A stretch of DNA of 64,000 nt from Thalassobacillus sp. CUG 92003. GTDB taxonomy: Bacteria; Bacillota; Bacilli; Bacillales; Halobacillaceae. The stretch spans positions 62,001 through 126,000 of the forward strand of contig NZ_JABLSJ010000010.1 of the NCBI RefSeq assembly GCF_013618635.1. Direction: 5' to 3'. Positions 35,528-42,502 of this stretch are shown here, in pieces. How positions within the stretch are numbered: the stretch's first letter is position 1; each line of letters starts with the position of its first letter. The translations under genes were made by a program, and so were the position numbers. The notes below the pieces were generated by a model. It did no database searches and had not been told where the DNA came from. It was given only the letters and a program-made list of their open reading frames with translations.

Positions 35528-36339
35528 AACTCTCGCCTCCCTCTGTGCTTTTATTGTAAATATATACGGAATGCCCCCATCTTTCAAACCTGGTTTTTAT
35601 TACTCACTCATGTATGCTCCAGCTTGGATTCAATGTATCTGGAAATGGAGTGTAAGTTGCTGCTTTTGGCTTGGATGTATCGTGAGGCATGTAAATGTGT
35701 CGATTTGGCACGATAATGTCTATCTACGGAATGGTCTTCCTGCCAACTGGATCGGTGTTGCGCTAATCCGGCTTAAATCACCCCTCACCCGGCTTATTTC
35801 AATAGCGCTCATTGTCGCATTGCTTATATGCTGTTCTTCAGCTCTCATACTGCTCGATCCCGGCTTAAATGCAGCATAGTTCGACTGATAAAAGCGGGAA
35901 TTTTTTCTTATGGGCAGAGTCAAGATTATAAGTGAAGCAGGTTAGCTAGCACCTGTTCGCTAATGGATTATAACTGGCTGCTTTTGACACGTAGGCGTCA
36001 AATGTTTTTTCTACCCTCCCACGCTTGACCTGGTAATCCAGCAATCCAAAAATTTCCCCAGATTGTTTAAGATTTTTCAAATTTATTATTTACACCCCGC
36101 ATTAATTATACTAATATAATGTTCTGGCTATTTGAGCTGGTGATTAAACAGCAATCAAAATCATTAGACAACGAGCCTGTCGCAAGGAAAACAAGGAAAA
36201 TCCTAACTGCCGTGTCACACCAATTAAGGCTTGTATATCTATAAAGATGTGTAAGTTTCCACGGTTTGGGGGATTGGATGACAGGGAAAGTATTTTCCAC
36301 ATTATATTTAGATACTAATTAAAGGAGGTGGCAACACAA
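35528..36339. other. long intergenic region, no convincing gene
   Basis: About 810 bases. A 142-codon frame at 35451-35879 overlaps the acetyltransferase gene on the opposite strand, has no ribosome site and is judged a chance frame. The segment 35768-35875 holds repeated CCGGCTTA motifs. The rest is AT-rich and contains the promoter for the second DUF2254 gene at the right end. Confidence 0.5.
35768..35875. repeat. short degenerate repeats with CCGGCTTA core
   Basis: CCGGCTTAAATC at 35768 and CCGGCTTATTTC at 35789 are exactly 21 bases apart; a third CCGGCTTAAATG is at 35860 and a weaker TTGCTTATATG at 35820. Spacing is not regular over the whole stretch. Possibly a decayed array of the same period as the one at 27039-27224. 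Confidence 0.35.
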
Positions 36340-37713
36340 TTGTTTCTCAAATTATTACCCGGATCAGTGAGAAGGTATTTCGAAATGTCAAAACGCATGC
36401 GCCAACATGAGGTGCAGCTGACACTTTGGCGGATGCCATTAAGATATGTTGGTTCCGCGATTTTGCTGTTAATTATTACATTAATATTGGACATCCAACT
36501 CGAAATTTGGCAATACTCGCCCGATCCGCTCATTATTGGGTCTGATATGACGCGCACCCTCGTTAGCACACTGGTAGGTGCCATTCTAACACTCAGTGCC
36601 TTTACTCTTAACTCCATCCTCGTTGTGCTCACAACATTCAGTGGGCAGTTCTCCCCAAGAATGCTGTTGAATTTCGTTTCCGACAACCGGACTCAGCACG
36701 CTCTAGGAATATTTAACGGCAGCTTTGTATACGTTTTGCTAGTCTTTTTATTTACTGGAAATAGCGAGGAAATATACGTATCAATCCCAATAGTGACCGT
36801 TCTGCTCGCGTTTCTTTCAGCTATGGCATTCATCTATTTCATTAATCATGCCACCAGCTGGATGCAGGTTCATAACATCACGTTCAACATGAAAACCGTT
36901 TCGAAAAACATTATTCGGGATTCACTACGCAATGACCTGGAAGCTTATCGCACGAAAGAGCCAAAGAACTTGATGGAGCCTTACCGGGAGATTAAGAAAA
37001 CCGTAAGATCAGAAGTATCCGGTTACTTTCAAGTGGTCGACTTTCGCCAAATGATCCAGGAAGCCCGGAAGGACCAGATTATCCTGCGTTTCCATTCCAG
37101 GGTAGGAGATTTTATATTGGAAAAAAACCGATTATTCAGCTACTGGGGCCCAGGCGCAGAATACATCGATGAAGATAAATATCACAGGATGATCGAACTT
37201 GGTCATAAGGAAACGGAAATCCAGGATATTCAGATGGGGATGCATAAACTGGCCGAAATCGCGATCAAATCACTCGGTAATGATGACCCCAAAACGGCAA
37301 CCAATACAATCCATCAAATGGCCGAGTTGATGCTATCAGTAGATGAATATATCACCTTTACACCATACTTGATGGACGACAACCAACAAGTACGGGTGGT
37401 CCTCGAGGAAGAGGATTTTGATTACTATTTATACAGAGGGTTCGGTTTTATTCGCCACTATTCTCAGAAAAATTATCCGATTATTACTGAAATTATCGGA
37501 GCCCTTGCATTAATTGCCGAATCCATTGACCCATCCAAGCACGAGAGTATATGGAAATTTGCTAAGAACACCGTTGACCATATCGAAGGTCAATTTGTAT
37601 ATGACCTTGACCGTGTTCATCTGTTGAATCGGTTATTTGAATTAGCTACCATAACCGATGCAGAACCTGATTACTACTTGATTGAAGAACGGATGTTCGA
37701 AGCGGCAAAATAA
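36340..37713 (+). CDS. DUF2254 membrane protein, copy 2
   Basis: 457 residues with the same architecture as the gene at 17874-19187: four N-terminal membrane segments including TLSAFTLNSILVVLTTFSGQFSPRML, then a large cytoplasmic domain with NDDPKTATNTIHQMAEL in place of the SINDPHTAANCINRIG block. TTG 36340 lies 11 bases after GGAGG; an in-frame GTG at 36328 overlaps that site. Function unknown. Monocistronic with its own terminator. Confidence 0.85.
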   Translation: MFLKLLPGSVRRYFEMSKRMRQHEVQLTLWRMPLRYVGSAILLLIITLILDIQLEIWQYSPDPLIIGSDMTRTLVSTLVGAILTLSAFTLNSILVVLTTFSGQFSPRMLLNFVSDNRTQHALGIFNGSFVYVLLVFLFTGNSEEIYVSIPIVTVLLAFLSAMAFIYFINHATSWMQVHNITFNMKTVSKNIIRDSLRNDLEAYRTKEPKNLMEPYREIKKTVRSEVSGYFQVVDFRQMIQEARKDQIILRFHSRVGDFILEKNRLFSYWGPGAEYIDEDKYHRMIELGHKETEIQDIQMGMHKLAEIAIKSLGNDDPKTATNTIHQMAELMLSVDEYITFTPYLMDDNQQVRVVLEEEDFDYYLYRGFGFIRHYSQKNYPIITEIIGALALIAESIDPSKHESIWKFAKNTVDHIEGQFVYDLDRVHLLNRLFELATITDAEPDYYLIEERMFEAAK

Positions 37714-37720
37714 AATCCTG

Positions 37721-37768
37721 CGGTTGTTTTCTTCAAGGTTTTCCCTTGCGGTGAACAACCGTTTTTTT
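37721..37768 (+). terminator. terminator of DUF2254 copy 2
   Basis: CGGTTGTT (37721-37728) pairs with AACAACCG (37754-37761) followed by TTTTTTT. Confidence 0.75.
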
Positions 37769-38034
37769 GAGCAACGCCAGCTAAAAGACCATAATTCATA
37801 AGGTTAAACAAACGTTTGAACAACCTTTATTCTACTTTATTCGAGCGCGAATCCAATACATTTTATCCTTCAAACCGGTGCCAGACTGTCTTTCATGGAT
37901 AAGGTGATACTAACGAGGGATGGTATAAACATGCTGTATTGAACCATTATCAAGCACTCCACATTCTCTTTCATTCAAGATGCTGCTTTACAGGCACCCT
38001 ATCTTCACAACTGGATATTATAAAAAATACTGTA
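37769..38034. other. intergenic region without a recognised gene
   Basis: About 265 bases between the DUF2254 terminator and the czcD promoter; only short chance frames. Confidence 0.45.
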
Positions 38035-38091
38035 TTGACACTTTCAACGATGTTTGCGTACAATTATATATATGAACATATAATCATATAT
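38035..38091 (+). promoter_or_regulatory. czcD promoter and CzrA-like operator
   Basis: -35 TTGACA (38035-38040) and -10 TACAAT (38059-38064), spacer 18. Directly downstream, ATATATGA (38068-38075) and TCATATAT (38084-38091) form a perfect 8-base inverted repeat spaced 8, containing TGAACATAT, the type of AT-rich site used by CzrA/SmtB zinc repressors. The encoded ArsR-family protein at 39029 is the likely ligand. Confidence 0.8.
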
Positions 38092-38124
38092 CATTAGCAT
38101 TCAAGTGGATAGGAGTGACGCATC

Positions 38125-39036
38125 ATGTCTCATCATCATCACCATGATCACACGACCGGCAACATCAAAGTCGCCTTTTTTCTAAACTTAATATTTACTA
38201 TTATCGAAATCATCGGCGGAATCATGACCAACAGTATGGCGATTTTATCAGATGCTCTGCACGACTTGGGCGATTCGTTATCGCTAGGGCTTGCCTGGTT
38301 CTTGCAGAAGTTTTCCAAAAAGCAGAAGACAAAAAGTTTTTCCTTCGGGTATAAACGGTTTTCATTACTTGCTGCCTTAATCAATGGGGTGGTCTTGATT
38401 GTCGGGTCAGTGTTCATCCTGACAGAAGCGGTACCACGCTTGTTGAATCCTGTGCAACCTAATACGAATGGGATGATCATCCTGGCCATCCTGGGGGTTA
38501 TTGTGAACGGGGCTGCAGTGTTTCGCTTAAGAGGCGGCGAATCCATGAATTCGAAAGTGATGATGTGGCACCTTCTTGAGGATGTGCTAGGCTGGGTCGC
38601 TGTCCTCATCGTGAGTGTGATCATGAGTTTCTTCGACATCCCTATTCTTGACCCTTTAGCATCTATCGGGATAACCTTATATATCCTGTATAACGTCATC
38701 ATAAATTTTCAGAAGACGATGCGCTTATTTTTAGAAGCTGTTCCTGAAAATATCGATCTGGATCACTTAGTGGCTAAAATTAATCGAATCGACCCTATTC
38801 TATCCACTCACCATACGCATCTTTGGTCCCTAGATGGGGAACACCATGCATTCTCAACCCATATTGTCATTCCCGAATCTGCGACGAAAGACGAAATTTG
38901 CGAAGTTAAGGAACACGTAAAAGAATGCCTGGGGGATATTCACTTAGACCATGTTACGATTGAAATTGAATATGAAGATGAGTACTGCTCGATGCTAGAG
39001 CAAGACAAGGAAGAAGGAGGGTTCTCCCATGGATGA
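38125..39036 (+). CDS. czcD: CzcD-like cation diffusion facilitator (Zn/Co efflux)
   Basis: Proton-coupled metal exporter, 303 residues, six membrane helices, N-terminal His run (SHHHHHDH) and C-terminal cytoplasmic metal domain. Transport-site residues are in [10 protein letters not shown] (HDxxxD, helix II) and [12 protein letters not shown] (HxxxD-type, helix V), the Zn-preferring pattern. The C-terminal [16 protein letters not shown] and DHVTIEIE blocks are CDF hallmarks. Overlaps the repressor gene by eight bases. Confidence 0.92.
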   Translation: MSHHHHHDHTTGNIKVAFFLNLIFTIIEIIGGIMTNSMAILSDALHDLGDSLSLGLAWFLQKFSKKQKTKSFSFGYKRFSLLAALINGVVLIVGSVFILTEAVPRLLNPVQPNTNGMIILAILGVIVNGAAVFRLRGGESMNSKVMMWHLLEDVLGWVAVLIVSVIMSFFDIPILDPLASIGITLYILYNVIINFQKTMRLFLEAVPENIDLDHLVAKINRIDPILSTHHTHLWSLDGEHHAFSTHIVIPESATKDEICEVKEHVKECLGDIHLDHVTIEIEYEDEYCSMLEQDKEEGGFSHG

Positions 39037-39340
39037 AGATGAACATCAGAAGGACCTGGATGAAGAAACGCTCTTTGTCGTCTCTCAAACATTTAAAGCA
39101 CTGTCTGATCCAACACGCATTCGCATTTTAAACCTCCTTTTTGAAGGGGAGCATTCTGTTAATGACATAGCTGAAGCTTTAGAATTACGGCAATCTACCG
39201 TTTCTCACCAACTGCGTTTTTTGAAAAATTTACGACTTGTGAAATACCGTAGAGAAGGGACGTCCTTCCGTTATGTACATGATGATGAACATGTCATCAA
39301 TGTCCTGCAAGAAATGATTAAACACGCTCTTCACCATTAA
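39029..39340 (+). CDS. czrA: CzrA-like zinc-responsive ArsR-family repressor
   Basis: 103-residue winged-helix repressor. The alpha-5 zinc site is complete with the CzrA/SmtB spacing: Asp86, His88, His99, His102 ([19 protein letters not shown]). There are no thiolates in the recognition region, distinguishing it from CadC at 3745. GAAGGAGG lies eight bases before the ATG, inside czcD. It likely autoregulates czcD-czrA through the operator at 38068-38091. Confidence 0.93.
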   Translation: MDEDEHQKDLDEETLFVVSQTFKALSDPTRIRILNLLFEGEHSVNDIAEALELRQSTVSHQLRFLKNLRLVKYRREGTSFRYVHDDEHVINVLQEMIKHALHH

Positions 39341-39377
39341 AAAAGGACGGCTGAGCTCAGGCTCACCCGTCCTTTTT
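39339..39377. terminator. bidirectional terminator
   Basis: AAAAAAGGACGGCTGAGC pairs with GCTCACCCGTCCTTTTT (one mismatch), serving czrA and the convergent stress-protein gene. Confidence 0.88.
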
Positions 39378-39380
39378 ATT

Positions 39381-39806
39381 TTATAATTCCAATGTTTCCG
39401 GCGTATCACCATCAGCGTTCATGAGACGGATCGTTTCCGGTTCTATTTCCAGGGCGATATAATTTTGATCGCCAGAACTTGTGAACCAACGGCTCATCCG
39501 CTCTGTCCAAAGCCACTCCTTAATCTTTTGGTCCTCACGAATTTTAGCTTTCCCCTCAACCTCAACATAGGGGTCGCCATCGCCTTCACCTTGATATCCT
39601 AGCAGAATATGCACATACGGGTTGGCTTCTATTTCTTCCATTTTATGCGTTTCTTTATCTGTAGGCGTATAGAACGTGAACCCTTCATTTGAAAAACTCA
39701 TATAACGAGAGTGAGGTCGATTATTCTTTACAGTGGCCAGCGTGCCAACCGTATAGTTATCTAATACATTGGTGATTTTTTTCTTCAGTTCCTGTTGTTC
39801 CATCAT
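39381..39806 (-). CDS. general stress protein 26-like (pyridoxamine 5'-phosphate oxidase fold)
   Basis: 141 residues with a split-barrel flavin-binding fold: VGTLATVKNNRPHSRYM, FTFYTPTDKETHKMEEI, NPYVHILLGY, and a C-terminal EIEPETIRLMN. Members related to Bacillus YdaG-type general stress proteins bind FMN or F420-like cofactors; true pyridoxamine oxidase activity is unlikely. Two adjacent ATG codons follow AGGAG. Confidence 0.82.
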   Translation of the reverse strand: MMEQQELKKKITNVLDNYTVGTLATVKNNRPHSRYMSFSNEGFTFYTPTDKETHKMEEIEANPYVHILLGYQGEGDGDPYVEVEGKAKIREDQKIKEWLWTERMSRWFTSSGDQNYIALEIEPETIRLMNADGDTPETLEL

Positions 39807-40053
39807 AAATCTCCTTTCTATATTGAAAATTCACAGTTAGTTTTCCTGATTGTAGAAAGAAGTAAACATTATTCCTGAAAAACGTTGAAGTCAATTAAAT
39901 TTGACTTGATCCGTGGCATTTCCTCTCTCCTTCACGGGTCATCCTCCCTATACACTTTGATAATAATTTCCAAATACCTTTCTCTTTTTTCATACATGTT
40001 TCGGGTGGATTAATCAAGTATAAGAAGGATGACTATAAAAAGGAGAGTTAGCA

Positions 40054-40686
40054 ATGGAGAATAACGACATGCGCATGAATCAAGCGCAGCCAAACACTGG
40101 AACACCTGCTGAAAATATGCCGAATGCCATGAATCATGGCGGCCATGAGATGTTCGATGCCCATGAAGTATTGGGATCTGTCATCAGCATGCTCGATCAA
40201 TACCAACTGTATGTACAGCACATTCAAGATCCGGATTTAAAAAACATCTTAAATCTACAGTATACGTTCACATCCGAGCTATACAGCATTATCGTGGAAA
40301 GCTTCCAAACTGGAGAAAAACCAAGGATATCTACTCATGTCTATAAAATGACTGAGAATAATGATGTCATTTTCGGACTCAAACCAGGACAACCCAAAAA
40401 ACCGAAACAATCCCCAAGCGAGATCACCGACGCTGATGTTACGTCCTTTATGCAAGGGCATGTTAAAGGCTTGGCTTCGTTGATGACAATGACGGCAGTC
40501 GAAATGACTAATCCTGTTCTTCGCCGTGTAGTCAGTGACAGTGTCCCTAATTTCATAGAAATGAGCTATGAGATCTTCCTGTACCAAAACAGACATGGCT
40601 ATTACCAAGTCCCTCAGTTAGCTCAACAAGACATGGCGCAAATGCTGCAAAGTTACGCTCCAGCTCCGGCAAACCCGTTGAACTAA
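40054..40686 (+). CDS. CotF-family spore coat protein
   Basis: 210 residues. A disordered, Asn/Pro-rich N-terminus of about 25 residues, then the CotF helical domain: HEVLGSVISMLDQYQLYVQHIQDPDLKNILNLQY, and a second half VTSFMQGHVKGLASLMTMTA that repeats the four-helix pattern. Tyr/Gln-rich tail. Expected in the spore coat, expressed in the mother cell. Supports a spore-forming host. Confidence 0.88.
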   Translation: MENNDMRMNQAQPNTGTPAENMPNAMNHGGHEMFDAHEVLGSVISMLDQYQLYVQHIQDPDLKNILNLQYTFTSELYSIIVESFQTGEKPRISTHVYKMTENNDVIFGLKPGQPKKPKQSPSEITDADVTSFMQGHVKGLASLMTMTAVEMTNPVLRRVVSDSVPNFIEMSYEIFLYQNRHGYYQVPQLAQQDMAQMLQSYAPAPANPLN

Positions 40687-40702
40687 CATTTAACACATAA
40701 GA

Positions 40703-40750
40703 TAAATAAGCATGTGTCACTTTTTTTAGCTGGCACATGCTTATTTTTTT
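40703..40750 (+). terminator. terminator of the coat protein gene
   Basis: AAATAAGCATGTGTC and GGCACATGCTTATTTTTTT form a stem of about 14 pairs around a T-rich loop. Confidence 0.85.
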
Positions 40751-40789
40751 GTGCTGGTTTCCTGCTTGTCTGAATAAAAGTGGCGTTGT

Positions 40790-41203
40790 TTATGCTCGCC
40801 ACCTTAACGCCATCGTGAGGTGACAGCAGTCCATGCTGTTAACGGTTGCAGTCAATTTAATATTAATATTGTCCGGGTTAAAGTGAACCTCAAAATCAGA
40901 TTGGATCCCCGTGGAATTCAAAAGTTGTTTAACCTTGCTTTCATCTGATTCCTGGGCGGCATGCATGACTTCACCTGCAAATTCTTCTGATTGATTAAGC
41001 CTTTGAAGTACCGGCTCAGCTTCACCCATTAAGGTTTGCATTTTTCCAGCAGATTCAGAAAATAACCCGGGGTCCACATCCGGTAACTCCGGACGCGATG
41101 GATGAGGAATTGCATAAGACTCTGGCACCGAATAATAAAATGGCTGCAACTGATAGTAATCTCGGATATAAGGGTGAGGAACCACATAATAATACGGGTA
41201 CAC
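40790..41203 (-). CDS. YuzC-like spore protein
   Basis: 137 residues. Tyr-rich N-terminus (MYPYYYVVPHPYIRDYY) followed by a conserved-looking domain: SEEFAGEVMHAAQESDESKV, IQSDFEVHFNPDNINIKL, and C-terminal DCCHLTMALRW. The CCHLT[MI]ALRW ending and middle block resemble the Bacillus YuzC group of inner-coat proteins as I recall them; not verified by alignment. Strong AGAAGGAGG site. Lies beside the CotF-like gene, supporting a spore role. Confidence 0.6.
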   Translation of the reverse strand: MYPYYYVVPHPYIRDYYQLQPFYYSVPESYAIPHPSRPELPDVDPGLFSESAGKMQTLMGEAEPVLQRLNQSEEFAGEVMHAAQESDESKVKQLLNSTGIQSDFEVHFNPDNINIKLTATVNSMDCCHLTMALRWRA

Positions 41204-41484
41204 ATGACGTCCTCCTTCTAATTTGAGTATATGTGAGCGAAAATACGTGAGAAGTTGTCAGGAAGAATTTATGGGAAGCAATATAACCCCGCTCCATATG
41301 TTTATGAAACTTAAACAGCTTAACATCGTATTTTTATTAAGAGCAGGCATAAAAATGATTGAAAAGGGACTAATGGATTCTGTTTCTCGTCCATTAGGCG
41401 TTCTCTGAGCAATTAATAGGCTAATCATAAAGAGGGGGGATATGTATCAAAAAATTCATCGGTCATTTTATATACACATCGTTT

Positions 41485-41868
41485 ATGGTGGGAGCTCTAG
41501 TTGGTTTTTTAGTCATTTATCAATCATTACTAGAGCAAGCTAAACTTCATTTTAATGTCATACCAGCCATGACATTCAGTTTGTTATACCCAGTATTATT
41601 AGGTATGCTGTTTGCCTTGCCTGGATTATGGAATCGCATGAAGCAAGATAAAGCAAAAGGATTTGAAGTTGGCAGATTTTTGGGAGTGGGCATTCCGGTG
41701 CTTTATGTGGTAGCTGTCCCGTTTCTCCACTACTCATCATTTCCTGCACCTCCCCTCACTCGCTTTTTATCAATCCAATATGAGGGAGGGGTAATGCTCT
41801 TCAGTTTTATCTTTGGCTATTTATTGATTAACTGTATCAGAAAAAAGGAGTCAACACATGGAAAATAA
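41485..41868 (+). CDS. membrane protein of unknown function, N-terminus uncertain
   Basis: At least 127 residues with four hydrophobic segments. The frame is open upstream to 41446, reading IKKFIGHFIYTSF before the ATG, a very natural N-terminus, and AGGGGGG at 41433-41439 would place initiation there, but the codon is ATC. The ATG at 41442 after that site is out of frame. Either a rare start codon or a one-base change. Overlaps the next membrane gene by 11 bases. Confidence 0.6.
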   Translation: MVGALVGFLVIYQSLLEQAKLHFNVIPAMTFSLLYPVLLGMLFALPGLWNRMKQDKAKGFEVGRFLGVGIPVLYVVAVPFLHYSSFPAPPLTRFLSIQYEGGVMLFSFIFGYLLINCIRKKESTHGK

Positions 41869-42316
41869 CGCAACTTTTGCTAATCATCACACAAGTACAC
41901 CGGGGCACCTTTGGGTAGTCGCTATCTTCTTTATTTGTTTGTATGCGATAGGGGCATATGATTATGTTATGAGCCTTAAGGTTAATGCCGCTTATTTCAG
42001 CACGCAAAATTACGGAGAAGACCATGTGGCTTATTTTAGCGATTATCCTCTAATTCCCCTCATATTCTGGACAGCAACTATTTTCATTGGGCTTGTCGCC
42101 CCCCTCCTCCTTTTGTTCCGATTACGCTGGGCAGTAACCGCCGCATTTATTTCTGGTGCGTCTCAGCTTTGTTTAGTTATTATCACGTTTGGGTTTATGG
42201 GGCGTTGGGATGTTTTTGGTCCAATGCTCTCACTTTTTGATCTGCTTATTCTTCTCCTGACACTCTGCTTTTTTCTGTATTGCCGAGCCCTCTCAAATCG
42301 TGGTGTATTGCGGTAA
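41858..42316 (+). CDS. membrane protein of unknown function
   Basis: 152 residues, four hydrophobic segments, short polar N-terminus. AAAAAGGAG precedes the ATG inside the upstream gene, so the pair is translationally coupled and may form a complex. No family recognised. Confidence 0.7.
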   Translation: MENNATFANHHTSTPGHLWVVAIFFICLYAIGAYDYVMSLKVNAAYFSTQNYGEDHVAYFSDYPLIPLIFWTATIFIGLVAPLLLLFRLRWAVTAAFISGASQLCLVIITFGFMGRWDVFGPMLSLFDLLILLLTLCFFLYCRALSNRGVLR

Positions 42317-42423
42317 TTTAACCGAGAGCCACAAATTCCGCTGCTCATCTAAGAAGCATAGGCCTCGCCCGTGGAATGCGAATTGGTTTGACGGGGCGTT
42401 AATTAGGACCACCTTTCTTGGCA

Positions 42424-42470
42424 CACAAAGAATGCCGAACGATTCACTGAAATCGTTCGGCATTCTTGTG
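42424..42470. terminator. bidirectional terminator with GCCGAACGA core
   Basis: CACAAAGAATGCCGAACGATT pairs with AATCGTTCGGCATTCTTGTG, about 19 pairs with one bulged A and a six-base loop. Serves the membrane gene pair and the convergent UPF0182 gene. Core identical to the cadA terminator at 6266-6307. Confidence 0.85.
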
Positions 42471-42502
42471 TTTCATTTAATTTTGACTCAGCTAAACTTT
42501 TA

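Noticed and set aside
35451-35879. 142-codon plus-strand frame with hydrophobic stretches
   Set aside because: Starts inside the ElaA-like gene on the opposite strand, has no ribosome site and includes the CCGGCTTA repeats; judged a chance frame.
38148-38702. 184-codon minus-strand frame
   Set aside because: Shadow of czcD; the real gene has operator, promoter, ribosome site and full CDF motifs.
39845-39880. Sigma-B promoter upstream of the general stress protein 26-like gene
   Set aside because: On the minus strand GTTTAC is present at suitable distance, but the -10 reads GGAAAA instead of GGGTAT.
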